Shown: piece after piece, positions 11,701 to 26,164 of the stretch | Numbering within the stretch: the stretch's first letter is position 1 | How the letters are laid out: each line of letters opens with the position of its first letter | Origin: Ascaris suum | Lineage: Eukaryota > Nematoda > Chromadorea > Rhabditida > Ascarididae | Direction of reading: 5' to 3' | NCBI GenBank assembly: GCA_013433145.1 | Contig: CM024173.1 | Span: forward strand, 8,452,322 to 8,516,321 | DNA: 64,000 bases | Made by a program: the position numbers and the translations under genes | Notes under the pieces: generated by a model | The model's database searches: none | Told to the model about the DNA's origin: nothing | The model's input: the letters and a program-made list of their open reading frames with translations, nothing else

Positions 11701-14700
11701 AAAGGTGAGCAAAATACCATTACGGTGAGTGAAAATGATTTGGTATTGAGTGTATTATATTTCACATTTCTGTAAACCGCTGCTATATATCACTCCATTC
11801 GAATTAGTCGATTTGACGACTGCAGGAAACCACTAATAAAATCACCGAGCTATGTTAGATAGGCTTGAAAGCCTCGGGCTCGAAAGCGAGCTTGAACTTA
11901 ATTATAGCATATCCGCTTTTCAATAGTGCTTTTGCAGACAATCCCGTTTCCACATAATCTCCATTTGTGCAGTTTTTCTCAGAAAATTTTGCAAAAAGCA
12001 TTTGGGTGACGCAAAGTTTTTTGTGGAGATGAATGTTTTTATTGAGAAATGAAAACCTGTAGACAGACGGGGACGAACGTTCGAGCTCTCGCTTGTTGTG
12101 AGAGAGCTTCATTGCTATCGCTCGTTTTTTCTTCACTTGCAATCACTCGTTGTTGTTTCCTCCATTTCAAAATAAACACATTAAACGTGTATAATCTTTG
12201 TAGATCGCAGAATGCAAATTTGTTGTTGATAATCCTTCGTAGCGGAATTAACCACTTATCAAAAAAAAAAAAAAATACAATTGCTGCCGCGAAATTTGCA
12301 ATTTCAACAGCAATTATCGCGTGCAACGCGACTATAAGCTGCACGAATATGCCAAACGTCACAGTAGTATATACTGCGTCGAGTCCTTCGTATCGTGGTT
12401 GTGCAGTCAATTCCTCAACTATCCTTGTTATAATCGTTCCTTTCACAACTCACAGGACGGCAACTGTCTATTTGCCTAATTGTTCCAACGAGCAAAAATG
12501 AGCTACCAAAGGTGGAATGACAGAATGCTAAACTTACTGTGGTTTTATGGAAAAATTTTCACTCTGCTTCGATATGAACATACAGTGTTCAATAACGAGA
12601 AGATTGGTATGCTTCAGGATTGCAAACATCTCCTACACAAATTGCCAGAAGTTGCGTTTATGATGTTTTGACGTGCATGTGCAAACTTTTATCAGCAGAT
12701 GGAATCTGAACTTGGGGCCAAATTTTCAGGCTGCAATTCTGCATTCGCAAGTTTTTTCCTACTTATTAATAGGTCTCCTTATTTTTTTCTCTTTCTTTTC
12801 TAATTTTTGTGGATATTCTTATGTGAGATCTGATCCATTTTAAAGCAATATTTCTCCTTTTAAAGAATAATATTGAGAGGTTTCAATACTTGCATTGCAA
12901 CGCATTTCTAAGTAAAGGATCACATATTATCAGGAAGGCCTTATGTTCGAGAGTGGGGTTTTATTATCAGCGCTGCAGCCGCATGTTTATTTTCATATGA
13001 ATGGGTTTAATTCAAAGACAGTCTTAGCGAAACGAATACTACATATTGTGCTGCAAAACCTCACTAATAGCAATTGGAAGATGTGAAGTACGACCAATTT
13101 AAACCTGATTTTGCACATGACTTCAGCCTCGAATTTATAGGACCGTCCCCAAATTTGAAAGAATTGCTCTTGAAGTGTCGAATCTCCACGCTCGTACGCG
13201 CGATAGTGACGGCGGGTGTTCAGCCGGGATGCAGCTGTTTGCCGACGTTGATTTTTTCGCATAGTGTCTGCGAGCGAGAGGCATTCACCATTGGCCTGCA
13301 TCCCACTCGTCTCACACATTTACCTCATCTCTCAGAGTAGACATTTTTAAAGCCCCAAAAAAATGTTTGAAATATAGCGCTGTCTTCGTTTACCAATATC
13401 TACCTGACTTTCATCCTTCGTTTTCCTCCATCCTTCAGCGAATTTCCTTTCGGAACTACAAAGTTCGGAAACGTTAAACTCCAGACACTCTCTCCTCGTG
13501 TTTTCGACAAGTCGTGTGCTAAATCTCGAACATTTTTGCAAAGCTCGCAAATGTTGTGTGTGATGCAGCAAACACAGAGTGAGTACAGTGGACAAATTGT
13601 TTGTATGGGCAACATCACACTTCAAATCATGCCCATTTTGGCTCTTGTTTTTTTTTTCATTTATCAAAAAGTAGAAATCAGCAGTGCAAAAAAGGACGAA
13701 ATCCGAATGAGTGTCCCTTCCCCGCCGCCCCCCGCCCCTTCTCATGCGTCCAGTTTGCTTCTCAGTTTTGACGTTCCTTTTTTTGCAACACCCATTTAGT
13801 AGCATAAGGCTTATTTATGCTGCAACGAAATGATTTATTGCATAAATAAAATTAATTCACAACCATATGCTTCAGTAATTCAATAACGTACTTAGCTATG
13901 AGCTTTAGCGGAGACGTCATCAAGAAGTTTCACCAACTATGCAAATTTTTAGTGTTTATCATTCATTCATCGAATTCTCTCATCGCTGCGGCATTCAAAA
14001 TTTGCAACAAATATCGATAGCGTCATTGATTTATTAGCGATTGTTTACATTGGTTTTTTTTGTTAAGTTTGTTATCAAATAACTTTGTGCCACTTTTTAT
14101 CACTCAGGTGTAAAACATCAATAAGGTATTTCACAGTTTGTTTGTTCATCGCAACATTCCTTCAGAGATTCCTCTTATTTTGCACATTTTCCTCGATGTA
14201 GTTCTCTTTCAGCAAAAGTTTTATATGAGCAGAAATACTTCATTGACGCTCATTGTTCCGTTGTGCTTTTTAGTATCGCTTTATAGCAAAGAACTTTTAG
14301 TGTATATGCGAGACAGGACAATCACAAACTAAATCTTATGTTTATTATTTGATTTCTCATAATTGTCTCAGCTGAAATATATCATGAGGAAAGAAACTGA
14401 TCATTCATAATCTTTAAAACACCATTATTGCCTTATATTTCGACTGAGCAATATTTCAACGAGAGCTACCGCCGATAATCCACTAATTAAATGAAATCGC
14501 TTCAAAATAACGGTGATCTCCACGTCAAAAGTTTGATAAATCGATCACCACCTATATAATACCACCGATATCACAAATCTATCATCGATAAATGGTTCTC
14601 AGTTCCGTTTTCGAAAACAACACAATAGGAGGTGGACGCCTTAAGCATCGAATACCTCATGATGTCAAAGTCCTTCACTTCATATTGCAAACAAACAAGG

Positions 14701-17700
14701 TGGAGTTACTTGCATCATAATGATTCTTCAATATTAAGCAGAAGCTGAATTTAGATGGAAGGAAAAAATTATCTACCGGGATCTACGAGCGCGTGCTGAA
14801 ACTTGAGATGATAACTAGGAATCCGAAAACCCTTCTCGCCACAAAAAAATTATCCGTTTTCTTATGATTTCTTGGGTTTCATATTAGAAACCTGAGTTGA
14901 TGTTGCCAAACGAGTTTTTTCAGGCGATCCGAAGAAGCCCTTTCAAAGAAATCACTTATCTGTGTCGAAATTTTTGTTTTTGTAATTATCAATGCAAAGA
15001 AATTTTTGATCCCGCAGCTGAACAAATTATAATTCGTTCGTCGTACACATGTGACCCGATGAAGAAACAAACAAATTATGTGAGTGAGGCACTTGGCGGT
15101 GTGGAGATCTCATTGATAAAACTGCTATGTCGTCGACCTCTGAAGATAAGGCTAGAGCTAAACTTTCACAAGATTTCCCTTTTTCAATTTCTAATGCGCT
15201 CTTCTTCGATAACTCCCTCGGTGTGGTCATTTGTACGCGCTGTAAAATAGCAGAAAATTTCTGCCGTTGCCTCCTTCGCGAATGATTTATTTTGCATTTT
15301 CTTACATTTCATCATGCGCGTGTGACACGTGCCTTATAATCTTCAATGCTTAAGGGGAAAACATCAACTTCTAGGGCCGATAATTTTCACACGTTTTTTT
15401 AATGCTCGGTCGAGTTTCAGCTGCTGGCCAACTTTTAACGCAATTTTTTCCTACCTTTTCATATCTTTTAGGCTTTTTTCTTTCCTTAGTGTCTTTTCAA
15501 TCTCCGTTTTCTTTTGCCTCCTATAGCATTTGTTGCGCAATTCACCGTCTTTTCACTATATCGTTTACTATGGCCTCAGGCTGTCTTCAATTAGATGTCA
15601 TGATTGTAACGGAAATACGATGATATTTTATTAATCAAATTAAATGCTTTATCGCACTAATCAGACAATAATTTGAACTGCGATAAATAATGAATATCTA
15701 TAATGAAAGAACAGGCTGAATATCTCGTTTATTCATATCTTTATAAGAACAACCAAATTTGCAGTACCTTTGAAGATTGAGCGAGATGAACATTTTTCGA
15801 CTCCCCCGTTTTCTACTGACGTCCACCCACAAATGCAGTCAACGTCAAAAAGCAATGCACTGAAATGGGCGCTTTATTAATGTAGTGATATTTTGCTCAC
15901 TTTACATGTTTCCATAATATTTCAAATTAGTACAAATTGTCCTTGATACTTTTATCACTGAGGAAGGGTAATGCTTCCAGCGACATAAAATATTATTACT
16001 TTCCAGCGAGGACGTACCGAAAATGCTATTACGCTGATACCGACTTGAGCTCAGTGCCCCCAATGAGCTTCCTATGCTGGCCGATTGGGCATTTAAAATA
16101 GGTAATCGGTGATTGCATTCCAATAATAGTTCAACGGAAGTTCGTGCTCGATTTAAATCCCACCAGTATGGTAACTGAACGAGTAATCGGACTATTTCAA
16201 TTTTATTGGGAATGCAAATAACTGGCAGTCAACATACACAGACAGGCAAACGGGCAGACAAGCACATTCATCGATCTAGTAGATTTTTATCCGAAAACAA
16301 TAGCTGACGAGAAACTGCTTGATAGTGCTCAGTGAACTCGTCTAATCTGTCCCCTTCGAGCATCGCATGTGCCTATCTGAGGCAAAGTTTATCGATGAAC
16401 GTGTGCTATCGAAGTGACGTCATACCTTTCGGACGCATTTTTGGTAAACAGAAGAGCGGGATTTATGTTGAGGGTTTTTGTTACGGTCGGTAAACACAAA
16501 GAGCAGAAGCACTCTGTAAACGAAAGCGGAGCGCAAAATGATGCATTCAATGCATCAACCAGGATGCTCCATTTTCACTAATGCGGTTGGCAGTGTAATT
16601 GATCCAGATATATTTGATCAATTACCACAAAATATTCTTTATGTGATTTAATTTCTATTCTATGATGTTCTCGAGTTTCAAGTAGAATATAAATTTATCT
16701 CAGAAATGCAGATTTCAGTTCGATGGTAATCGATTTTTAAAAGCTTTCTACATCAGTGCAAATAAGTCCGCTTAGATAAGTTAACAATGCAATGAATATA
16801 TCGGCAATGCTTTGAAAGCTTTGTTCCAGTTCGAAGCTGTGAACAGCGATTTGCTTTTTTAATAAAAGAAAACTCACTAATTGCATCCGCTCATCCAACT
16901 GGTTTGCAAAAGTTGCATAATTGCAAAAGTATGCAAAACGTATGCATATCGGAGTATTTTAATGCAACATTGAATAGAATGACTTTAATGAATGAATATA
17001 AACTTGGAATTATTCAATAAGTGGACGACTCTGATCGATATTTCTCAACAGATTCATCTCTTATAGCAATGCTAATCGCATAAACTAGTCATTATGTTTG
17101 GCTGGTTTTTTTTGGAAATTGACTCATACTTTCGGAATTATGTGATTTATTTTGCAACGGAAATTAATTTGTGCTCATTTTCTGTTGCATTGCTTTCCTA
17201 TGTTTTCAACTGATACTCGAAAAGTGCTCTTCTCAAAAATTCACTTGACGTGAGATGAATTCCGATGAAATTATGAAATCGACTGCAAGAAATGTAAAGA
17301 AAGCAGTATGGTGTCGATAGGTAAACACAGCAGGAATGCATCAAAGACCAGCATATATGCAGTAGGATCACCTCCTTTCATATGCAATTACCAAGTGCAG
17401 CGAGATTCTTTAGCGTGCAGGCGAATAAACACACCTGAATGATGCTGTCAATAATATCTAATTGATAAGATCTGTAATTGACCAATCGTTTATACATCAT
17501 CAAGGGTGAACGTTTCGAGTGGAAACTGTTTGCAGATTCACTGCTCAATTACCAACAGGGTCAGGTAAATAACACGCAGCAGTAGAGGTGCGCCAGACTT
17601 CTGATTCTTTAAATGCTGGAGTCCCCGCCGTTTTGAGGTTTCTAGGATCATGGTTTCGGTTGTGATTTCATAGTTTAGATCCGTGTGTTAGGACTGCATC

Positions 17701-20700
17701 GTAATCTCGATTCCGAACTTCCGGAGTTTTGTTCTTTTCCTTAGATTTGGCTGCAACGTTTGAGACAGCAATCCCGGTTCAATCCTGTTAGGTGAGTGTA
17801 CAACTTAAAAGAAAGACATGACTGAAAGCCCCATAGCCCCTTGTTTGTTTAGCAATCATGCTTCTGTAGGCTTTCAAAGAGAAATTTTTTAACTTCGGAA
17901 AAATTCGTTTAGTTTTCGTTAGCGTGGATATTTGGGAGTCGATTGCGACATCTCGCGCTCGTCAAATTCGAGAATTTTTCTCTTCCAAAGCGAACAATGA
18001 AAGCGGCCAAAAAATTAGCATCCCAAGATCCGCGAATTCTCTGTTGCAGCCACAAATTATCTATAAAAGCATCAAATTTGGCGCATCGACAAATTAGTGT
18101 TGGCAGATGGCCAATTGCGATAATCTCCTTTTTCCTTTCAAGGGCTAAAGTGATATGCAATTGCGCGAATCGTCACAACGCGCGCAAGCGTAATCGATTA
18201 GAATGGCCGAAAATCATCTTCATTTCGAGGGGAATGGGGCAAGAAATGAAGGGAGGATGCATTCAGATGAGTAGAAAATCTGCTGAAATGATTATATGAG
18301 GATCTCGGGGAGGGGGAGGGGAAGCTACCCCTAGCCTGAACTATTTTGTTTTGAAAGGTAAACAAAGTGCAAAATTATTGATACATTGATTCCATATTCT
18401 TCAGTATTCGAAATGAACCAATTTTTTAAAATAGTATAAAAAGTTTTGCAAATTCCGGCGAAACTACGTTGTAAGAAGTTGCGTACTTTTTACACGTCTG
18501 GCTCAAACTCGCCAATCCATAAAGCTTGATCATTCGATAAAAGCAAAAATTTAAGTGTTTCAAGAAGAATTTTCAGTGAGGCAATTTTTCCAGCCATATC
18601 GTTGTTCGCCGTTTGCAGATGATCCAAACAAGACCATTTCCAGCAATTTTGCTTGTTCGGATTTCATTCCAAAGACTTGCTTCTTGGAAGTAAATATCAA
18701 ATTTTCTGGAAGCAAAAATAGTTCGGAGACATTAAAGGAGTGGAGGGGGGCTTGGAGGGAAGCTGTTTTAGAGTGTCGCTGACATTCAATATAGGAAATA
18801 ACAGGCAAACGGGCATACTTCAATACAGGCTCGCTGGGCAAGGCAAAAAATCTTTCTCGCTATAACACTCGCTGAATAAGATAAGACGCGAAACCAAGAA
18901 AAGTTGCTAGGAATGGCCTTTTTCACCTGATCGAGTTGCCAGTCGACTAATTTCGCTCACCTGACCAACCATTTTCATAAGTTGCCAACAGGTGACGAGT
19001 ACATGAAAAAATGCCTTCAATTTTAATTAACCTGTCCGCCTATACAAACCTCCAATAAAAGATTAGGCGACTGTTGCAAAATGTATGACCGACCAATGGA
19101 AAATGAAAAAACAGTCGATGTGAAATATTTGCAGTTTTTCCACCCTTAAACATCTATAAGTATAGCAGTCAACGAAAGTGGCGTTGCATACACCAAAGTA
19201 CCTGACTTTAGCTTCAGCAGTTCCTGACTTGCAGTTTTTCGGTGGATTACAGTGAATTCGTAACTGTGCATATATGTGGCCACGTTTGCTGACATAACTG
19301 TGGTTCCAACGCGCCAGCTATCGAGACCAAGTTTCATAAAACTTCCTAATAATATGGCCACTTCTTAAGTGCTTTTGAATTAGTTCATTCACTTATAGAG
19401 GAACTACGAATAGTAAACGGAGCTACGATGTATATATTTAAAAAAGCAGATTTTCATTTCCTAACTGGTCAGATTCGACAAAGTAGTCCTTTTGAGGCAC
19501 TAATTTATTTGCTCATGTCATAAAAATAAGTGAATGGAAATGACAGCATTTATGTAACTGGTAACAATTACCGTCGTGTGTATCTCTCTATATGGCAGTC
19601 CAAAATTGGCATTCATTATGTCAAGTTGCTCTTGTTTGCGATGTCACTCTGATGCTGCTTCGCGTAAGTTGTCTTAGCTAATATCCAGCTTGCATAATCA
19701 CTAAGACTGCAACTGCATAGCCGCTCATTTACTTGCCTGTGCAAGTGAACCCAATAATTGCTCCAAGCAATCAATAGAGCTAAACCAGTGAGCACGATCC
19801 TTTACGCAAACTTTATGTCGGCTTAGTTTTGAATTCAGCTGAAATTCTCTATATGGAGTACCCGACTATTACTAAAATCAGACCTTCAGTCTGAACACAC
19901 GAATACGTTGGATGTTGAGATGAAGATTAGAAATGTAATAAAAAACGGCATCGTACCTGCTCACCTTTTTGCAACTGGTGCATAGTGACCGAGGCATCGT
20001 GCGCAACAATCCTAAGCAACACTCGTTCACTTCATTTAGGGCTCTAACTTGTGCGTGATGTCACTGTAGCTCGAGGGCCATCATATCATATTGATCTTTT
20101 TTCGGAAAACCTATTAATTTGCTGTGCCCATATTATTCGGAAAAGGGATATTTCTAATCAAAAAAGTTGCAGTAACCAGAAATAAACTGTAACACGTTTG
20201 GGCCGTCAAATTATGGAGTGCTTACAATCAGGTTTTTGGTTGTTGGAATCTTGTTCTTATGTACAATTCACGAGTGCCTTCAATCTATTTTTTGCCACTT
20301 AAAGCCGAAACAGCATCGAGATGTTCAGCAAGGAGTAAGCGGATAGCACTAGAAAACTTTTTGTGCGTCTTCTCCCTCTTGTTCAACATTCCAACTCTTT
20401 TAATGATTCAAAGCTGTTATGTATGTTTCAGCACAAGCTTATTATTTCTTTAGAATCACTCAAATCACTCATCAGATAGGTTTGTGCAAAAGAAACTCGA
20501 TAATAAACCCGCTAGAAGAGAGCAGAGGGTCGCACGAAGGGAGAGGGGGTCAACTCGGTCGTGGCAGTGAAATGCGACCTGGACGAGGGACGACTGAGCA
20601 TTCGCTGTCTGCGCTTCCAACGACTTATCTTGTTTTTCGAGTAATTTTAAATTTAAACAGTTAGCAAACTCCTCTATAGCTGAGTAGTGGTTTCAGCACA

Positions 20701-23700
20701 ACGAGATAACGACAATAATTTGTGTGCAAGAAATTCGCCCCATTGAACCTTTCGCATGACATTTGTTTGCTTGCTCTTTGATATTCACAATATTCAATAA
20801 AGCGTCATTAGCAAGAAAGCTTAGCTGTTCACCTATAAAACATTTCTCGTGGCAAATTGACAAAATGTAAGCATCGCTCGTGTCAACAGGATTAGTTGCA
20901 CGCTAACAAATATGGCCTTTTAAAAGACATTCGAAATCGGTTGTCACCGAAACAGTGCTTTTATAGCGGCGCCATATCGATTTACATGCACATATGTGCA
21001 ACTGGGTGGCTTCAAATCAGCACTCACAAAAACTTCTGTATATAAAATGCAACCAGCGCAAACTAATTCATAGATTGATCTTCGGTCTCCAATTCGTTAG
21101 TCATATAAGTTAAAAGGCGCCATAAAATTACAAGTCAAGTTAATTTCTTTGGACAGCCGATATAAAAGGAACCCTTCTATAGGCAACATGAAAAGATTTT
21201 CTATCTCTACAAGCGATCAGTTTTGTATGGGAAGCGATATTAGGTATTTTGTGGTTTATTTTGGTATTTTCACGGCAAGCGACTGATCTATTCAATTGAA
21301 ATCCGAAATGCACATATCGTGCTATAGCCAGCAGCACATGGCAAGAAAGCTTTTCTAGACGATGCCCGAACAAGAACATTTTTCTGAATTCTTCAGCGCG
21401 GTCATGAAACATTTTTTCCTGGAAAAGACTTCGCCATAAAGCAACTACCTTATTAAATTGCACAGTGACGAACTAACGTTTAAAAATGAAATTTTGCATC
21501 GATTTCCTCGCTATGAAATGCAGTTAGATTCATTTAGAGAGAGGTCCTCTGTGGTAATAACTCCCCCTTCCACTCCCCTCCCCTCCCACCTGCTTCTCGC
21601 TTTTACACTCTCTTCCTTCCGCTGTCAACAAAACCTCCACAGTAACCGTCGTTATGCTGCTTACTGCATATTGCGTGGAAAGGGAGCTCAGTGGCATTCG
21701 TTAGCTAGGTACGTTTATAGCATTCATTCATTGTTCACGTGAATGATGTGCACCGCTGCAAAGTGTAACAAGCGAAGCAGTGACGTTCTTTGGGATACCC
21801 AAAAAATGGCACGTGCCAAACATACTTTTTGTGCAGCAAAATAAAAGCTGCCAACTGAATGTCGATTAATTAAGGTCGTTTTTCAATTGCTGATAGCCGG
21901 AAACTGCCAAATAACAATACGGCGTCGCAGTGCTAAACAAACAAGAAGTAGACTGCATCACAGAAAATAGATGCTACTTCTAATTGCTGTGTTAATGAAG
22001 AAGCGGGCAAGCATCTCACTAACGAAAAAATTTTGCATAAATCTTCAAACATGTTGCACAGATCTAGTAGTAGATGAATTTATGCTTTGCAATTATGCCA
22101 CCTATAAGTAAAACAGCTCATTTGAAAGTTTCGGGCGGAGGAAAGAACGAAGGTTGATGGACTCAAATGCACAGTCATTCGATGACGATAAATCAGCAAC
22201 GCTTGATTTCAACACACTAACAGCAGCCAGTGTTTCGCGATCACATTACGTTTATGCTCAATTGTAAACTAAAATTAACAAGTCTTTTTCTACTACTGCT
22301 GCAAGCGCATGGCGACTGTGTTTGAAGCTTTCCTAAGAAGTCATCATCTCATTTTTTGGAGGTCTAAAATGAAGTCTAATTCCTTGAAGTCTAAAACATA
22401 AAAAGTATGATGAAGTCAAAAAATCCCTTAAAGAATGCAAAATTTTCCAAATGCACTCATATTTATCAGGAAAACAGACGAAACGATATCAAACTTCGTG
22501 CAAGACTCATCACTGGTTGAACTCCTGCCAAAAAAAACACGTCCTCTTCTGTGGAGAACATGTCCGCACTGGTGAGGAGAAATAGGAATAAGCGAGGTTT
22601 TTTGGCAGAGGAGAGAAGACAATAAGTGTTTTGAGAGTGAGAGAGTGGAAGAGAGTGAAGACTTGGACAGGATCTTCTTTGGAAGAAGTAATAATGATAG
22701 GTAAAGGTTGAGGGGAGGGGTAGCAAAGGAGGAGAAGGGCGGACTAGCAGCGAAAATTGTCACACTTCAGCAAACTCTTGAAAAATGGCACCATGGAGAA
22801 GAGCCAAGAGAAGTTGGAATATGGATTTCGACTATTTCAGCTGCCGAAAAATTTTTGTCTCAGATTTCAGCGATGAAATTAAAAAAGTTCGAGTCATTCA
22901 GCACAAAAAATTGTTCCACCACTGAATTCTCAACTGTGCTTACCATCGATCGATAAACCCTTTTTTCAATCATTTTCACTCCATTTTCATCACATAATTT
23001 CATGTTATAATTGTTGCATAATGCCAACAATACTGCATCAGAGAAATAAACATCAATACCGCTCAGTCGTTCGCATCGTTTTGTGTGTGCGAATATACAC
23101 CGTAAAATGTCTCTTAAAATCGTTTTCTGCAAAATGATATAATCGGAAAAGAGCGAAAAATGAGATGCACAAATTGTTCACTTCATCTATATTGTTATAT
23201 CTAGCATGAATGCAATTTCGCTGCACAAAATGATAAATAGTAGGTAAGCATCGAACGCTGCTATAAGAAAAGTATTCGCTGGCCTTGATATAAAAGAAAA
23301 ACGAAGGTTAATGCGGCAATTACAAGAGACTTAGCCTCTGTTCTTTAATTCCACTCTGGAATTTGTGAAAATGAATTTCTTTCATTTTTTTAATAATGCG
23401 ATCTTAAAGTATCTCTTTCACATCCTTTGCAGTTGTGTATAGATTCATTTTCGACTGACAGATAGGCCTTTTCTACGTTTGGAAGGACTTCTATAATTAA
23501 ACAATGCAGTTCTGTAGAGTTTTCTTTTATCGTTCGCAGCTATTTCTTGACGTTCGTTTTTCCAGTGGTCGAGGAAATTGAGTTCGATATTGAAGTAATT
23601 TTTGGAATTTAAGCTTGTTCCCTTTACAAGCTACATAGAGCAATACAAACTTGCGGCGCTAAACGTTCAGTTCACTTTTTTCTTGAATGTGTCGTCACAA

Positions 23701-26164
23701 ATGGCGAGTAGACAGCAAAAAATGCTCATATTTACACGACTCGTTTATTGTTTAGCTGCCATTTTGTTGCGATTTGAACTGAATGCGAGCGATCGCGCAT
23801 AAAAACTTCACAAAATGAGATTGATGCCTTCTTGCAGCACTTCCAACAAATTTCGCACCTATAGGTTTTACACTGCGGAAGATGACGGGGGATGGCGAAG
23901 AGAGGGGAAAGGCGTGCTAGAAGAGGAGGGAAGGGAGAGAGGAAGAAGGGAGGGAGGGAAGGAGAAGATTGCTGAAGTCTTGCTTCATCTATCAGCTTGA
24001 GCGATCAAAACGAAAATATCGAAGAATGGAGAAGAAAATTCGCGACAACCGGGCACACTATAGAATTGTGAATATTTAAAATGCTTGTTGCCTCGCTCCC
24101 TCATAAAGTTGAATGTTGTTGTGACCTTCGCACGAACGGATCTCACAAGCACGGTCCGTTATAGCGCTGAGTTAAGGCTTAGGAGTTGAAAGAGGGGAGG
24201 TAGGAGGCATTGAAGACTTTACAATTCGATGAAGTTCCACCTGCTCTTCCGATACGCTGAATGTGACAATCAAAACAGCAAGTACTGTGCAATAACACTG
24301 AGCTAGCCACTTATATATTTTTCAGTGTTACACTGTTCTTGAACGAATAACGCTGTGAACGACTAAGAGCGCCGATACTTGCTGAAAATTTTACATAAGA
24401 CTGCCGAAATTTAATAAGATCTAGGCTTGCTGAGATCTAGACCTGGTCTTCTTACAGCTTCACCTGAACCAAAGATTTTTCGCCGAAAAATACTCACAGT
24501 TCATTATTAGTGATAAACATTAAAAGAAGAATGATTAGCAAAGAATCAGTTCTTACTATTTCGGGCTAATTAAGCGATCACTTTAGAAATATCAAAGTAA
24601 GAACCCTTTTTCGAAAGTGTTTTATTTGTACTCCATCATGAAACTTTCGTAGCATTACGGCAACTTGCTGCACTTTCACCATTCCTCAGTCGAGTTGTTT
24701 ATTTACTTGTTGATTTAGCTAATTATATGACTTCTAAAATGCATGTGAACTTTTCCTTTGCAACATTTAACTTAAGCGGCCTCCGTAGAATATGAATAAT
24801 ACGAGTAGTCGTTGTACGGAGAGCTTACTCTAGTGATAAGCCAGTTTGGCAAAAGCCAAATGACGACAACGTTCTCTTGGTTTCATGTTATCAGCTCTTC
24901 TCTCCGCGTCGAATCACTACTATTTCTTGCTCCTGTCTACATAATACGAAAGTACGAAGGTCACTGCAACTAATCGCTGCTAAGTTTTTTCCTTGCGATC
25001 TTTCGTATCTCTGTTATACGCTTATACAATTTTGTTTACCATAATCAATTATAGTGATACGGAGTTGTGCATTTGTATGCGTCTGTGTTTGTCTGTCTGT
25101 GTTGATTCTCAATTCATAAATCACTGTGGATGGATTAGTTATAATAAAGGACATGGGGTAATCTCCCATACTATGTTTCACCTCGATCCATTTAGTAGGT
25201 GAAAAAGATTCAAATACATTTTACACTAGCCGGTTTTCCATCGTGTACCGTTTGAATTGCAAAAAAAAGAATTTTTCTCGGAGAGTTGTTAACTATTAAT
25301 CGGTCGTAAAGTGTTCAGCTGTTTCGTTAGGCAAAGTGATCGCAAAAGCGCACATCACGCCAGCTCTTCTAGTATAAATTCCCATTTGAAATTCTCGCTG
25401 ATTTAGCAAATTTGCTTTTGAAAGGCGCGTTCTATCGGATACCTCGGCGCATGTAGGTGTCTGTCTGTCTGCCTCTTTGCCGATTGCAATTCGAGAATTG
25501 TAGGCGCCAAAGTTATGATATTAGGTATTCAAAATTGTTCATCATAGTGATCTCACCAACCAATTTTCTCGTTGATTCCTCAACTTCAAGAGAAGTTAGA
25601 AGAGTAAAGTTGAGCAGAAATTTGCATGCATTTAACAGTCAGATGAATCGCACTTAAGTGAATTTAGCAAAAAAAAAACAGTTGAAGAAGCTAGTATATC
25701 CTTGGATTCTGCTGAAAATTAGAATGTATATCTTTGGATTCTGCTCGCTGATCTGCCAGTTTCATGAGCTGATAAGGAACCGAGGAATAATGTTGTTTAG
25801 ATCGTTGGCTCAAATTCTTGACGTAAGACTCATTTTTCTGGCTCGACCGATTATGGATTTGAGTGGATAGGCGTAACGTCAAGTTTAGCCAACTGCAGAA
25901 TGTATGCAAATTTTTTGACACCAATTATCGTTAATTCGTTTCGAAGCTGATAGGTCGTTTTGGAGGTTAGCATTACGAGGGTCTCTTTTGATATAACTCA
26001 CACGAAGTAAATTTGCTTCGGTGGTTCTGTTGTTGAAACGCACCGTGAAAGCAATCTTCTCACTACTTAGCATAATTTTAATACGCTCGCTGTTTGTTCA
26101 CACTTCATTCTTCTTGAAATTTCGTTTCACTTTTGTTAAACATACCACCACCACCTCAGCAAAA
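5756..26164. other. Long stretch without a recognised gene
   Basis: The first part is presumably the 3' untranslated region of the left-hand gene. Beyond that I find no exon chain or protein family I can name on either strand. Individual segments with exon-like borders (minus strand 8449-8753 and 10181-10320; plus strand 14924-15079) are described as findings. The rest is AT-rich sequence with scattered purine-rich tracts (18307-18321, 22600-22740, 23919-23968). I see no tRNA, rRNA or spliced-leader RNA gene. Confidence 0.5.
23919..23968 (+). repeat. 50-base uninterrupted purine tract
   Basis: Only A and G occur on the plus strand over 50 bases, as imperfect GGA/GAAGG/GGGA units. Such tracts can adopt triplex (H-DNA) structure. 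There is no gene evidence around it. Confidence 0.85.

Noticed and set aside
12039..12446. Minus-strand frame with a hydrophobic stretch (TTVTFGIFVQLIVALHAIIA)
   Set aside because: The opposite strand is equally open and no convincing acceptor precedes it. A chance open frame in Ala/Ile-rich codons is likely.
13074..13340. Open frames on both strands in a GC-richer patch
   Set aside because: Both strands give plausible peptides but neither has a matching pair of splice borders, so strand and coding status cannot be decided.
17943..18299. 118-codon plus-strand frame, also open on the minus strand
   Set aside because: There is no splice chain, no motif and no codon pattern distinguishing it from chance.
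21140..21463. Minus-strand frame preceded by a good TCTTTTCCAG acceptor
   Set aside because: No donor ends the frame and no neighbouring exon or family similarity was found.
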